This document shows positions 27,801-37,203 of a stretch of 64,000 nt of DNA, piece after piece. Positions within the stretch are counted from its first letter, which is position 1. Each line of letters begins with the position of its first letter. The notes under the pieces were generated by a model. That model worked only from the letters and a program-made list of their open reading frames with translations. It did no database searches and was not told the DNA's origin. A program made the position numbers and the translations under genes. The DNA is from Gammaproteobacteria bacterium (GTDB lineage: Bacteria; Pseudomonadota; Gammaproteobacteria; Enterobacterales; Kangiellaceae). The DNA lies in the NCBI GenBank assembly GCA_013373375.1, contig JABXHY010000025.1, positions 186,001-250,000 on the forward strand, in the 5' to 3' direction.

Positions 27801-30800
27801 CAATCGGTTGAGCACTGGCAACGTTACGCTGATGCCATTGACGTAGCTCATCGATAATCAGTGAAGGATCTGGCAACTCATGTTCTATGGCAGCTGTATT
27901 CAGCAGCTCAAGTACCGCATCTAAAGCTTTGATACCTAAATTATAAAAGTCTTCATCGCCAGTGTTCAGATTAGGTTTCGAAACAAAGGATTCCAGTGCA
28001 GCCGCAATTTGCTCAACTTCATCAAGCATTGCCATGTTGGCGCCGCGCTTTAATGTGTGCATTTCAGCTTGTAAGTTATGCTGAGCTTCTATCGAACCGC
28101 GCTGTTGCCAAGACTTCAACAGCTCTTGAGCTTCAGTAACAATGTCCATCCCCTCAGCCAAAAATATTCCGAGTAATTCAGGATCGCGATGTACTGTTGT
28201 TTTAGAAGTAGTCTCTTCTTCGCCGGTTCGAGCAATTAAGTCTTTACGTTGTGATTCAAACTGCTTTGCCAATGCATGTCTTTGCTCACTTTTAAAGTGC
28301 TGCTGTTGTTTAAGAGCTTCAACACACGAAGACAAATATTCATTGGTTGCCGCTAGTGAATGTTTGAAATCTTCACTCACTGGAACATCACGCTGTTTAT
28401 ATTCTTTAACTAACGATTCAAGCGGGCCAGCAACTTCTGCAACTTCCTCAACTTCGGCCATGTTTGCACTGCCTTTCAGTGTGTGCATGGCTCTCAATAA
28501 ATCATCCGAGGCCTTTGGCTGATCTTCGGACTCCCATCCTTTAAGCGATTGCTCGATTACTTCCAAGTGTCCTTCAGCTTCGTTAACAAAAATATCCAGT
28601 AATACTGGATCAATATTCGAAGTTGAGACGCCTTCTGGACCCTCAATTTGCGAATCAAATTGAGCCATATCCTCTTCATCGAGATCGGCAACCTCAAGAG
28701 TTGGTATAGTTTCTTCGTCGTCTTCTAAATTACCACTAATTTCAAGAATTTCGTCGTCACCAATTGGTGGTGAACTTGTTTCATCTTCGTCATCAAACGC
28801 CAATGGAGCTTCATCAAATGCAAGAGGTGCATCACCAAGATCATCGACTTGAGTTTGCGGCATTTCTGCAGCCAATTCATCGGGTAAGTCTTCAATAGAA
28901 AGCTCTTCTGCTTCTGGCTCAGGAAGGTCTTCCTGTTGATCAAATTGCAACTCTATTTCATCGCTCGGCTCTTCGACGGATGGCAACTCATCTTCTGTCT
29001 CTAAAGTGAGTTCAATATCATCAACTACCGGTGTTTCTTCTTGCGCGATATCTTGTAGAGCAATATCTTCTAGAGCAGCATCTTCTTGAGAAACTTCTTC
29101 ATGCGTAACATCAGCAGCATCCACTTCTGTTTCTGGTGGTACTGCGATTTCTGATGGTTCTACGGTTTCAGATGGTTCAGCTTTTTCTTCTTCAGGAACG
29201 TAAGTTTCACCTTTGGCAATTGCATGAGCTTTTGCCATGATGGCATCAGGAGACGCATCAGGAACACTATTTTTCGAGAAAGCATCTATTAGAGAAGGCA
29301 TGAAATCAGTCGCTTCTCTCATTACACCAAATACTTTATCGTCGAGTTTAATCGTCTCATCGATAACACGGTTCAACATATTTTCAATTGACCATGCAAG
29401 CTCACCAGCTAGACTTGCACCAACAAGTCGACCGCTGCCTTTCAATGTGTGAAACGAACGACGAATAGTCGTTAATGCTTCTTCGTCTTTTGGTTCGTTT
29501 TGCAGTATTGGATATTGTTCATTAATGCTCGCGAGTTCTTCTTCCGCTTCCTCAAGGAAAATCTCCAGTACATCATCATCGATCAAACTTTCATCATATG
29601 CTTTGTCAGCAGAAGCCTGATTATCACTGTAAGCAGTCGCTGGTTTTGGGGCTTCCGATTTCGCTTGTGTAGATTCTGTTTTTGGCGTCGCATCCTGTTT
29701 AGGAGTTTCGACTTTAGGCTCTTCTTTTGGCGCGTCAGCGGCAGGTTTTGCTTTTGCCAGCTCTTGTTCGAGTATTTCCTGACTTTCTTTTGCACTATTG
29801 ATAACCGAATCGAATGCTCTAGAGCCAATTTCGCCATAGTTTTCCAAACAATATTCAACCGTTGTAATTATGTCCGCCAATGCATCCATAACTTCTTCTT
29901 TCGGTTTATATTGTTCTCCAACAAGACGTCGATCAACAAATGTGTGCGCCTTACTGAGTAATGCTGAAGCTTCCTCAAACCCAACGATTTGTAAACCACC
30001 CTGGATTTCTGTCAGTAAAAGAGGAACGTCACTCAATAAAGAGAAGTCGAATGATGAAGCAATAAAATCAACAATTTTCTCTTTTGCTTTTTGCAAATTC
30101 CCGCGGCTGGCTTTCAGTAGTTGTAGCTTCGCATCGTCAAGCTGTGCATCTGATGCGGCTTTGTCTTGTTTTGCAGCAAGTTCTTCGGGGGTATTTTCTT
30201 CGTCTTTACCGAGTTGTTGTGGTTGAACATTTGCTAGATTCGCTTCAACAAATAAAAGCGCTCCAGCGACGTCCATCACAACTGCATCGGATATTCCTGC
30301 ACCTGAATCTGCAACTTTGGCTAATGTTGTGATTTGTTGTTTAATAACATCGCGTGGAATGCCAAGACCTAAAATTCCAAGCGTGTCACTAATTTTCTGC
30401 AAGTTAGGTATTAGCTCTTTAATTTTTTCTGGCGTTTTATTTGACCCTCTAACGAAAAGATCGAGCGTATCTTTTACATTGATCAAGTCATCGTTTATCG
30501 CACTGACTACGGTATGAATCGCACCCGAATCAGGGCCTTGCATTCGTCTTCTTTCTTCTTCAACTTCAGAGTCCGATAAAAAGCTTGAAGCTAAATTAAA
30601 CTGTTCTTTTAAACGTTGAACCTTTGGACTTTTCGATTCTGTTTTAGCGACGTAATACAGTAGATTCTTTAATAATTCATCAGGAATTGTGTCGTTAAGT
30701 GCTTGAGCGCCTAAGTCTGCCAATCGTTTTATTTGCCGATCAACTTTTCCTAATAACGCATGCACAGCTGCGTCTTTAAACAGCCCTTTTTCTAAAATCG

Positions 30801-31464
30801 AAAATAAAAAGCCATCAGCCACCCACCAAAGATGCGCAACAGGATGCCCCGCTGTTTCTTCCTCTAATTTTTCTAAAACTTTATGCATACGCTGAATGCC
30901 TTCTTTGACATTTTGCGAACGCATGACACCTAACAAACCTTTTTGATAATGACCGCGAAATTTTTTAGCTAATTCTTTAAAGTGACCTGGATCGACTTGC
31001 TTTTTACTACTCGAACTTGGTGGTTCTATTCCAGCAATTTGAGGTGAGAAAATTGCACTTTCTGACACTGGCGGCGCACCGCGTGATGAACGTAAATCAT
31101 TAAGCAGTGGCAATAAAATGACGGGTAGATCTCTACGACCTTCTTGTACACGATCCAGATACGCGGGTAATTGCAGCATACTCGCCATTAAAACTTCTAA
31201 GGCTTTTTCTTTCGCAACAAATTTCCCTTCAGAAATTGCGTCAGCCAAATGCTCCATTTCTTCGGCAAAAAGGGCAGCACCAGAAAACTCCAGCATTTGC
31301 AGCGTTCCGCGAACTTGATGCAAACAACTGATGCAAAAACGAATTTGCGTAATGTCGCTATCGTCCTCAGCAAAAGCCTCTAAACCCTGACGAGCTTGAT
31401 CAAGAGATTTGTTAATCTCTTTTCGTACCCAGCTGAGAGCTAATTGTTCATTGGTTTCGGCCAT
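24889..31464 (-). CDS. chpA: ChpA-type multi-Hpt hybrid CheA kinase for type IV pili
   Basis: Central histidine kinase of the Pil-Chp system, 2191 residues. Phosphorylatable His motifs are HTLKGSGRL (about 671), HTLKGSANM (993), HTLKRGANM (1135, with Arg for the second Gly), HTFKGSARM (1289) and HTLKGGARL (1455). A divergent LHQVRGTLQ lies at 48-56. The dimerisation and ATPase domains follow (N box HMLRNAMDHG near 1778, then DDGRGLN and GRGVGMDVV). A CheW-like domain and a C-terminal receiver (VVDDS near 2071, phospho-Asp in LLDIEMPRMDG near 2119) complete it. Acidic linkers separate the modules. The architecture matches P. aeruginosa ChpA. It should phosphorylate PilG and PilH to set pilus extension and retraction. 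Confidence 0.96.
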   Translation of the reverse strand: MAETNEQLALSWVRKEINKSLDQARQGLEAFAEDDSDITQIRFCISCLHQVRGTLQMLEFSGAALFAEEMEHLADAISEGKFVAKEKALEVLMASMLQLPAYLDRVQEGRRDLPVILLPLLNDLRSSRGAPPVSESAIFSPQIAGIEPPSSSSKKQVDPGHFKELAKKFRGHYQKGLLGVMRSQNVKEGIQRMHKVLEKLEEETAGHPVAHLWWVADGFLFSILEKGLFKDAAVHALLGKVDRQIKRLADLGAQALNDTIPDELLKNLLYYVAKTESKSPKVQRLKEQFNLASSFLSDSEVEEERRRMQGPDSGAIHTVVSAINDDLINVKDTLDLFVRGSNKTPEKIKELIPNLQKISDTLGILGLGIPRDVIKQQITTLAKVADSGAGISDAVVMDVAGALLFVEANLANVQPQQLGKDEENTPEELAAKQDKAASDAQLDDAKLQLLKASRGNLQKAKEKIVDFIASSFDFSLLSDVPLLLTEIQGGLQIVGFEEASALLSKAHTFVDRRLVGEQYKPKEEVMDALADIITTVEYCLENYGEIGSRAFDSVINSAKESQEILEQELAKAKPAADAPKEEPKVETPKQDATPKTESTQAKSEAPKPATAYSDNQASADKAYDESLIDDDVLEIFLEEAEEELASINEQYPILQNEPKDEEALTTIRRSFHTLKGSGRLVGASLAGELAWSIENMLNRVIDETIKLDDKVFGVMREATDFMPSLIDAFSKNSVPDASPDAIMAKAHAIAKGETYVPEEEKAEPSETVEPSEIAVPPETEVDAADVTHEEVSQEDAALEDIALQDIAQEETPVVDDIELTLETEDELPSVEEPSDEIELQFDQQEDLPEPEAEELSIEDLPDELAAEMPQTQVDDLGDAPLAFDEAPLAFDDEDETSSPPIGDDEILEISGNLEDDEETIPTLEVADLDEEDMAQFDSQIEGPEGVSTSNIDPVLLDIFVNEAEGHLEVIEQSLKGWESEDQPKASDDLLRAMHTLKGSANMAEVEEVAEVAGPLESLVKEYKQRDVPVSEDFKHSLAATNEYLSSCVEALKQQQHFKSEQRHALAKQFESQRKDLIARTGEEETTSKTTVHRDPELLGIFLAEGMDIVTEAQELLKSWQQRGSIEAQHNLQAEMHTLKRGANMAMLDEVEQIAAALESFVSKPNLNTGDEDFYNLGIKALDAVLELLNTAAIEHELPDPSLIIDELRQWHQRNVASAQPIAEPKPEVEAVSETILPEDVREADDEIDDELLEFFLEEGEELIEEIESNLEAWKSNLGDLLPVNNLQRNLHTFKGSARMAGVMSVGNLAHALEDLYEAIGMAQLEPNDAHIQISFEVLDYLRESLEELREKGSYDVDQAIIQRIQAALSGDTSVAAPAPTKTEVEAPEVESTIEETSDAAAVDAPVQTVELDEDGEEVLEIYLEEAAEILQNMDSALQEWSNKPTDKASIETLQRSLHTLKGGARLSDLTALGDLTHELETYFEKIAAGQIEATDKQVQFVLKGYDVIHHLVDEVGASRMLTTPVSYMNELLSVIKGKPVPVAKPAEPPAVKKPEPQQPEKKTASAEVVPFEAKSKEKEDAKDRRPKQQEMVRIAADQLEDLVNLTGETSIFRARLEQQVSLLRYNLDEMNQALDRLRDQLRNMEIETDAQIEYRREVAGVDYEEFDPLEFDRYTRQQELTRSLGESAADIANLKDTLDNLTSDSETLLLQQGRVNTEMTEHLMRTRMVPFESLVPRLRRIVRQIGNELGKAVDLAIVAEGEMDRTVLERMIAPIEHMLRNAMDHGIEPIEDRKAVGKPETGKVRIRLFRDGADIYIEIQDDGRGLNIEAIRKKALERGLITANSELSDHELQQMIFEAGFSTAQKVTQISGRGVGMDVVSSEIKQMGGVVEIHSETGKGATFTVKLPFTVSVNQALMISVADDIYAVPLTNIEGIVRVSPFEIQEYYDNPEARFEYAGMSYHMRYMGNLLDHNVKADLDGITKPLPVLLLHGAEHPTAVQVDELMGSREIVVKSVGQQLSLLSGLSGATILGDGRVVLILDVPALTRRADSIVDIEAIEVEETYEERVPTIMVVDDSITVRKVTQRLLQRHDYEVVLAKDGVDALNVLSDHKPDVMLLDIEMPRMDGFELATILRHDDKLKDLPIIMITSRTGEKHRERAESIGVNRYMGKPYNEVDLLQTIESLLPGKQ
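29048..29092 (-). repeat. 15-base tandem repeats in chpA linker
   Basis: Three consecutive 15-base units (ATATCTTGTAGAGCA, ATATCTTCTAGAGCA, GCATCTTCTTGAGAA) encode degenerate five-residue acidic units (EDAAL/EDIAL/QDIAQ type) in the linker between the first and second strong Hpt modules. Confidence 0.75.
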
Positions 31465-31488
31465 GCCTGCTCCATCTAGACTTCTTGC

Positions 31489-32367
31489 TTATCCACCAGC
31501 TCTTAAGTATGCCTGACAGTGCTTTGTCGATACTTTTTCAATTAGCGGATGTGTTAAATTATTAAGTTCGCCAGGTCCCAACACTAATAGGCCACCAGGG
31601 GCCAGACGATTAACAAACTGAGACACGATTTGTTCGCGTCGATTGTTTTGAAAATAAATCAAAACATTTTGGCAATACACTATGTCGTACAACTGCTTTG
31701 GAGAAGATTCCAACTCTTGAACGTTTGCTTGGACAAAACAAGTGCGATGCCGCAACCCATTACCCACTTGATAATAACCATCAGCCAAACTATCAAAATA
31801 CTGACTCAGTAAATCAGGCGACACGCCTGCTAGTTTGCGTTGGTGGTAGATACCTTCTCGCGCTTGAGCGAGTGCTGGAAAACTGATGTCGGCACCGGTC
31901 AGTCCAAAATAAAAATTGCGGTTTTTATTGGTCAAAGGCTGTTTATCTAATTCACTTAATAGCATTGCGAGGCTGTAAACCTCTTCGCCGGTTGAACAGC
32001 CAACGCTCCAAACTTGGATATTGACTGGTTCTTTTGCATCGCTTTCTGCTGCTCGATCTATGATTTTTTGAGCATGATTGCGAACTAATTCCATGGATTC
32101 AGGGTCACGAAAAAAGCGCGTTTCGTGTACCGTTAGCAAATCAATTAAATTAGCCCATTCAAGTGCTGAACCAACGCCGTGATCCAAGCTTTCGTAATAT
32201 TCTTGGTAGGATTCAAAGCCACGCTCACGCATACGCTGCGCTAGATTGGTCACTAAAAATGATTTTCTATTTTCAGATAACCAAACGCCTGTTCGCTGTT
32301 CTAACAAAGATTGCCACTGTTTGAACTCAGCTGAGTCCATGTCGGGCAATCGTTCATACGCGGCCAT
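31489..32367 (-). CDS. pilK: CheR-type receptor methyltransferase
   Basis: SAM-dependent methyltransferase of 292 residues. An N-terminal helical CheR domain (about 15-80) precedes the catalytic domain with the SAM-binding motif VWSVGCSTGEEVYS (about 119-132), VHETRFFRD and the YDIVYCQNVLIYF segment. It occupies the place of P. aeruginosa pilK between pilJ and chpA and should methylate glutamates in PilJ. The gap to chpA is 24 bases. Confidence 0.92.
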   Translation of the reverse strand: MAAYERLPDMDSAEFKQWQSLLEQRTGVWLSENRKSFLVTNLAQRMRERGFESYQEYYESLDHGVGSALEWANLIDLLTVHETRFFRDPESMELVRNHAQKIIDRAAESDAKEPVNIQVWSVGCSTGEEVYSLAMLLSELDKQPLTNKNRNFYFGLTGADISFPALAQAREGIYHQRKLAGVSPDLLSQYFDSLADGYYQVGNGLRHRTCFVQANVQELESSPKQLYDIVYCQNVLIYFQNNRREQIVSQFVNRLAPGGLLVLGPGELNNLTHPLIEKVSTKHCQAYLRAGG

Positions 32368-32389
32368 AGTGCTAACCGAAATCTAGCAG

Positions 32390-34459
32390 TTAATAATTTG
32401 GCAGTTTGAAACCAGCAACCGAGCCATTCAACTCATCGGCCAGCTCAGCCAGTTTACCGATGCTGCTCGCTGTGTTGAGTGTGCCTTGTAATGTTTGGTT
32501 GGTGATTTCCTGGATGACGTTCATCGTATTCGAAACATGACCAGCTGATGCAGCTTGCTGACGCGCAGCGTTGGATATGTTTTGAATCAATTCCGCAAGG
32601 TTTGCAGATACGCGCTCGATCTCTTCTAGCGCAACACCTGCATCCTGTGCTAATCGAGCTCCACGTACCACCTCAGAGGTCGATGCTTCCATCGAGATTA
32701 CCGCTTCATTGGTATCGGTTTGGATGGTTTTTACCAGTGCTTCAATCTGTCTTGTTGCGTTACCAGAACGTTCCGCCAGTCGCTGTACCTCGTCGGCAAC
32801 AACCGCGAAACCACGTCCGGCTTCACCCGCCATCGACGCCTGTATCGCGGCGTTAAGTGCCAGAATGTTCGTTTGTTCCGAGATGTCGTTGATCAAGGAT
32901 ACGATATCACCGATCTCCTGTGATGATTCACCAAGACGCTTAATCCGTTTTGACGTTTCCTGTATTTGTTCACGAATTGTATCCATCCCGCGAATTGTAT
33001 TACGTACAACTTCGGAACCTTTTTTAGCGATATCAACCGACTTTTCCGCAACCTGGGTAGATTCAGCAGCGTTGGCAGATACCTGCTCGATGGACACCGC
33101 CATCTCGTTGATCGCAGCAGAGGCACCGGTGATTTCCTGAGCCTGGTTTTTAGACGCTTGCGCAAGCTCATTCGAAATACCCTGCGTTTCTTCCGTCGCA
33201 TCTGACAGACGAGACACCGACTCGTTGATTGTTGAAACCAGTGAGCGAAGTTGGTCGATGGTGTAGTTCATCGCATCGGCTATCGCACCCGTGAAGTCCT
33301 CGGTTACTGTTGCGTTGGCGGTTAAGTCACCATCCGCGAGTCCTTCCATTTCATCCAGCAGTCGAATGATTGCTTGTTGGTTTCGTTCATTTTGTTCACG
33401 TTCTCTGTCGGCTTGAATTCGAACTTGTGCTTCTCGGACCTTATCCGCGCGACGAATTTGTAAAGCAAGAATGAATAGGAAAAATAAAACCGCTGAACCA
33501 CCAGCAATCGAATACCAATAGTGTCCGCTCATAATATCGAGTTTGGTACCATGAGCACGATATGCATCCGCTAGAAGTTCTGATTGGCGCTGCAATTGGT
33601 TTGATCGATCAAATATCCGAGCCGAAGCGCTTTGTACTTTAAATAACGCTTCCGTACTGCGAATTACGTAGTCAACGTTTTGTTTTACCGATTGATAAAG
33701 TACGGCGATTTCCTGTAAATATTCCCTGGCTTCCGCGTTATTCACTCGATTAATACCGAGCATCGCATCACCGTTAATCATACCGTCAAGTACGCTTCCG
33801 AAGGTTTCCACATCCTGACCAAAATTTTCAGCAGCAGCGGAGGCATCTTCACCGCCCTGTAGTACTTTACGGAAACTGTTAATGATTCGTTCTGCGAATA
33901 GAAGTTGGCGAGTAGCGTAAAACGTTTGTTCACCCGACGCACCAGAGTCGAGCAAAATATCGTTTATGGTATTGTACAAAAACTGCATTTGCGGAACAGT
34001 CGCAGCAAGTTCTCGTTGAATATCGTAAAGACCTGTAACCGTCTCTTTACTATCTAAAATAACCGTTGCGTCGCCTTTTACGTCAGCCCATGTCGCATTA
34101 AGCGCTTGTAGTTCGCTTGAAGAAATGTAAGCTGGCGTTTCAGCAATTTGGGTCAATACATTATTGCCTTGCTTTTCTCTAAGCGCCTGCACTTTCCGGT
34201 TAAATTGGTTTACCGCGTTTTCAAGTTGATTAAACGCTTCGTCATTACCGGTAGAGGCCTCTGAAGCGTTCTTACCCACTTGTTGCGAGATTACCCGTAA
34301 GTCCTCGGCGTTTTCCGTCCAGCTTTGGACGTTATTGCCAGTACGGTAACCTTGAAATAAGTTGAGGATGGTTAGTACCAATGAAAACGCGAGAAACCAT
34401 ATGACGATTTTTCCCGAGCTTCCGCCTTCTTGATTTTTGTCTTTTACTGGTGCATTCAT
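32390..34459 (-). CDS. pilJ: PilJ methyl-accepting chemoreceptor
   Basis: Membrane receptor of the Pil-Chp system, 689 residues. TM1 is at about 20-38, then a periplasmic PilJ-type sensor with two helical repeats, and TM2 near 312-332. A HAMP-like region ([16 protein letters not shown]) and the signalling domain follow, with the conserved hairpin tip [15 protein letters not shown] (near 530) and [15 protein letters not shown]. It senses pilus tension or surface contact in Pseudomonas by interaction with pilin. The five-residue pentapeptide tether for CheR/CheB is not evident at the C terminus. Confidence 0.95.
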   Translation of the reverse strand: MNAPVKDKNQEGGSSGKIVIWFLAFSLVLTILNLFQGYRTGNNVQSWTENAEDLRVISQQVGKNASEASTGNDEAFNQLENAVNQFNRKVQALREKQGNNVLTQIAETPAYISSSELQALNATWADVKGDATVILDSKETVTGLYDIQRELAATVPQMQFLYNTINDILLDSGASGEQTFYATRQLLFAERIINSFRKVLQGGEDASAAAENFGQDVETFGSVLDGMINGDAMLGINRVNNAEAREYLQEIAVLYQSVKQNVDYVIRSTEALFKVQSASARIFDRSNQLQRQSELLADAYRAHGTKLDIMSGHYWYSIAGGSAVLFFLFILALQIRRADKVREAQVRIQADREREQNERNQQAIIRLLDEMEGLADGDLTANATVTEDFTGAIADAMNYTIDQLRSLVSTINESVSRLSDATEETQGISNELAQASKNQAQEITGASAAINEMAVSIEQVSANAAESTQVAEKSVDIAKKGSEVVRNTIRGMDTIREQIQETSKRIKRLGESSQEIGDIVSLINDISEQTNILALNAAIQASMAGEAGRGFAVVADEVQRLAERSGNATRQIEALVKTIQTDTNEAVISMEASTSEVVRGARLAQDAGVALEEIERVSANLAELIQNISNAARQQAASAGHVSNTMNVIQEITNQTLQGTLNTASSIGKLAELADELNGSVAGFKLPNY

Positions 34460-34529
34460 AGTTTAATTCCCAACTACGTATTTAAATTCAAAGTGTGCTG
34501 TTCCCACTAGATTTGTTATGAACTCTTGA

Positions 34530-35072
34530 TCAAAGTGCAACTTTCATAAAGTCTGGATGCTCTGCCAAAGCATACGGACTAAAAACCACCCATTCATCTT
34601 CGCCGCGCTCAAATCGCCCCTCTAGATACGGCTTTATTTTTTGATCGTCTTCTAAATTAGCGAGCCGCTCGCTATCCTCGAAATGCTGCAACCCCAACAC
34701 TTCGTCCACTAAAATGCCCGAACTCATACCATTATGGTTGATCACCAAAACACGTTGCTGACGCAGTGAAGTAGGTACTTTTAAACCGAGGTAACCGTGT
34801 AAATCCATGATGGGTAAGAGCGTACCTCGGATATTCGCCACTCCTCTAACCCAAGAGCGGGCGCCAGGTACTTTGGTGTATTGAGGCATTCGCAAAATTT
34901 CTGCAACTTCCTTTAGTGGCGCAACATAACGGCGTTCATTGAGTCGAAAACCAACGCCTGTCCAAAAACGACCATCTTGTTCCGAGTGAGCACCAGCTGA
35001 CGCGCCGGTTAAGCTTCGACGCTCAATGTCGGCGAGTATTTCAAACGCTGGGTTACGAGAAACATCTACCAT
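34530..35072 (-). CDS. pilI: PilI CheW-type coupling protein
   Basis: CheW-domain protein, 180 residues (VGFRLNERRYVAPLKEVAEIL, then WVRGVANIRGTLLPIMDLHG and LVDEVLGLQHF). It should bridge the PilJ receptor and the ChpA kinase. It lies between pilH and pilJ in canonical order. The extra N-terminal 35 residues are usual for PilI. Confidence 0.93.
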   Translation of the reverse strand: MVDVSRNPAFEILADIERRSLTGASAGAHSEQDGRFWTGVGFRLNERRYVAPLKEVAEILRMPQYTKVPGARSWVRGVANIRGTLLPIMDLHGYLGLKVPTSLRQQRVLVINHNGMSSGILVDEVLGLQHFEDSERLANLEDDQKIKPYLEGRFERGEDEWVVFSPYALAEHPDFMKVAL

Positions 35073-35116
35073 AGCTTACTTACTGCCTTTGCCATAACAA
35101 ACCGGTCGAGACCACT

Positions 35117-35482
35117 TTAACCTTCGAGTACAGAGTTGATGACTTTCATCAAGTTACTTTCTTGAACAGGTTTGGTCAGATAATCCTTTGCGCCTTGACG
35201 CATCCCCCAGATTTTGTCCGTTTCTTGATCTTTCGTCGTAACAATAATCACAGGAATATTTGAAGTTTCAGGATCTTTCTTCAAGTGCCGAGTCGCTTGG
35301 AAACCATTCAAGCCAGGCATAACAACATCCATCAATACCAAGTCTGGTTTCTCAGCTTTAGCCACTTCTATGCCTGCTTCGCCATTTTCTGCAGTAAGCA
35401 CTTCATGACCATGTTTATCAAGTATGCTACTAAGAACATGCGTTTCCGTAGGCGAGTCGTCTACTATCAGTACGCGTGCCAT
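35117..35482 (-). CDS. pilH: PilH single-domain response regulator
   Basis: CheY-like receiver of 121 residues with acidic pocket DDS (8-10), phospho-Asp in LVLMDVVMPGLNG (near 51), Thr in VTTKDQE and Lys in YLTKPVQ. In Pseudomonas PilH opposes PilG and promotes retraction through PilU/PilT. A GGGGGA site precedes the ATG. Confidence 0.93.
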   Translation of the reverse strand: MARVLIVDDSPTETHVLSSILDKHGHEVLTAENGEAGIEVAKAEKPDLVLMDVVMPGLNGFQATRHLKKDPETSNIPVIIVTTKDQETDKIWGMRQGAKDYLTKPVQESNLMKVINSVLEG

Positions 35483-35530
35483 GAAAAATCCCCCTTTTAC
35501 TTCAGGAACTGTATAAAGTTGTTTAATTGA

Positions 35531-35929
35531 CTAAGCAGATTGCTTAGCACTGCTAACATGCGAGCGAATTGCACTGAGTAATTCATCGCGGCTAAAAGGT
35601 TTCGTTAAATACTGGTCTGAACCTACAATTCGACCCTTTGCTTTATCGAATAAACCATCTTTGCTTGAAAGCATGATTACAGGCGTTGATTGAAAAGCTT
35701 TGTTATTTTTGATTAATGCACAAGTCTGATAACCATCTAACCTGGGCATCATAATGTCGACAAAAATAATATCAGGTTTGTGATCAGCAATTTTAGCAAG
35801 CGCATCAAAGCCGTCAGTCGCGGTTACGACCTCACAACCCACTTTTTTTAACAACGTCTCGGCGGTGCGACGAATTGTTTTACTATCGTCGATCACCATG
35901 GCTTTTAAGCCTTCGAAGGAATTATCCAT
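35531..35929 (-). CDS. pilG: PilG single-domain response regulator
   Basis: CheY-like receiver of 132 residues, first gene of the cluster. Its motifs are VIDDSKTIRRTAE, phospho-Asp in IIFVDIMMPRLDG (about 58) and YLTKPFSRDELL. In Pseudomonas, PilG-phosphate stimulates pilus extension and cAMP synthesis. The order pilG-pilH-pilI-pilJ-pilK-chpA-chpB-chpC is conserved here with short gaps, so it is probably one long transcript. Confidence 0.94.
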   Translation of the reverse strand: MDNSFEGLKAMVIDDSKTIRRTAETLLKKVGCEVVTATDGFDALAKIADHKPDIIFVDIMMPRLDGYQTCALIKNNKAFQSTPVIMLSSKDGLFDKAKGRIVGSDQYLTKPFSRDELLSAIRSHVSSAKQSA

Positions 35930-36242
35930 TCACACACCCTCATGGGAGCTGAAATTACTCGCCGCCCACTTATATCATTAATTGAGATATATAACCAACT
36001 GTTCACCCCTAGTGGCTTTGTTTTTACCATAAGTCAATATATTGATCCACTTTGATTTTACTTAATATAGAATAAGTTAGCTGACAAAGCTAAAGTAAAA
36101 TCATATTTTCTTAAAGCTTAAAAACCTACTAGTGTATGAACCCATCGAACGATATACTTCTGACAACATATTATAGTTGCCATTTTAAGTACTCTGATGC
36201 CAAAAGGCACGAGTTAACTCATATCGAGCTCGGAGTTTAGTC
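35930..36242. other. divergent promoter region between pilG and gshB
   Basis: This 313-base region contains no gene. It must hold the leftward promoter for the Pil-Chp cluster and the rightward promoter for gshB. It contains a long imperfect hairpin (36054-36102, listed separately) and an AT-rich 12-base palindrome, TCAATATATTGA (36034-36045). Confidence 0.4.
36054..36102. other. two-tier hairpin in the pilG-gshB divergent region
   Basis: Outer arms GATTTTACT (36054-36062) and AGTAAAATC (36094-36102) pair perfectly. Inner arms TTAGCT (36077-36082) and AGCTAA (36088-36093) pair with a five-base loop. All unpaired bases (about 14) are on one side. There is no T-run, so it is not a standard terminator. 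It could be a protein-binding site or an untranslated-leader structure of either gene. Confidence 0.4.
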
Positions 36243-37193
36243 ATGCCCCTAAAAGTTGGCGTTGTCATGGATCCCATTTCTTCCATCAACATAAAAAAAG
36301 ATAGCACTTTTGCCATGCTTCTGGAGGCAAAAAAGCGAAAACATTCAATTTTTTATATTGAAATGGCCAATTTAGTTCTCAGGGACGGAAAACCTTTTGC
36401 TTTAAGTCACTCGTTAGAAGTTTTTGACGATGCAAATAAGTGGTTCGAATTGGGTGAACAAAAAGAGGTTAATCTGGCGGATCTAGATGTCATCTTAATG
36501 CGCAAAGATCCTCCATTTAATATGAATTATATTTACGCCACTTATGTTCTAGAGCGCGCGGAAATAGAAGGTGTTTTAGTGGTTAATAGAGCTCAGAGCT
36601 TGCGTGACTGTAATGAAAAACTGTACACCTCATGGTTTCCCGAATTATGCCCAAAAACTGTAGTTTCAGCTCAATCGAAAGTTTTGCGTTCGTTTGTTAA
36701 AGAGCATCAAGACGTGATTCTAAAACCTTTAGATGGGATGGGAGGCGCTTCGATATTTAGAGTTACCGCGAAAGATCCCAACTTGAGTGTCATAATAGAA
36801 ACATTAACCTCACACGGCTCACAACTCGCAATGGCGCAACAATTTATACCTGCGATTAGTGAAGGTGATAAGCGAATACTTATGGTCAATGGCAAGCCTG
36901 TGCCTTATACACTAGCGAGAATTCCCGCAAAAGGAGAAACACGCGGCAACCTGGCTGCCGGAGGGAGCGGCGTGGCCATGCCAATAACCGAAGCGGAGCA
37001 AAAAGTTGCTGAGCGGGTCGGACCCGAATTAATTAAGCGCGGTCTGTATTTTGTCGGACTTGATATCATTGGCGGTAAACTGACCGAAATAAACGTCACC
37101 AGTCCAACCTGCATCAAAGAAATTGATGCAGCTTATGATACGAATATTTCAGGCTCTCTTTGGGATTGTATTGAACAAAAAGTAAGTGAGTGA
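36243..37193 (+). CDS. gshB: glutathione synthetase
   Basis: ATP-grasp ligase that joins gamma-glutamylcysteine and glycine. It has 316 residues, the usual length. Motifs are VGVVMDPISSINIKKDSTFAML at the N terminus, KPLDGMGGASIFRV (ATP-grasp loop), ANLAAGG-like GNLAAGGSGVAMP and INVTSPTCIKE near the C terminus. It lies upstream of tonB with an 10-base gap and heads the gshB-tonB-yqgE-ruvX run, the same as in Pseudomonas. Confidence 0.96.
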   Translation: MPLKVGVVMDPISSINIKKDSTFAMLLEAKKRKHSIFYIEMANLVLRDGKPFALSHSLEVFDDANKWFELGEQKEVNLADLDVILMRKDPPFNMNYIYATYVLERAEIEGVLVVNRAQSLRDCNEKLYTSWFPELCPKTVVSAQSKVLRSFVKEHQDVILKPLDGMGGASIFRVTAKDPNLSVIIETLTSHGSQLAMAQQFIPAISEGDKRILMVNGKPVPYTLARIPAKGETRGNLAAGGSGVAMPITEAEQKVAERVGPELIKRGLYFVGLDIIGGKLTEINVTSPTCIKEIDAAYDTNISGSLWDCIEQKVSE

Positions 37194-37203
37194 ACACTAA
37201 GTT

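Noticed and set aside
26117-31318. Rightward frames opposite chpA
   Set aside because: chpA has strong domain evidence over this whole stretch; the opposite frames are compositional shadows.
36034-36045. 12-base palindrome TCAATATATTGA
   Set aside because: Composed mostly of A and T; expected by chance in this base composition.
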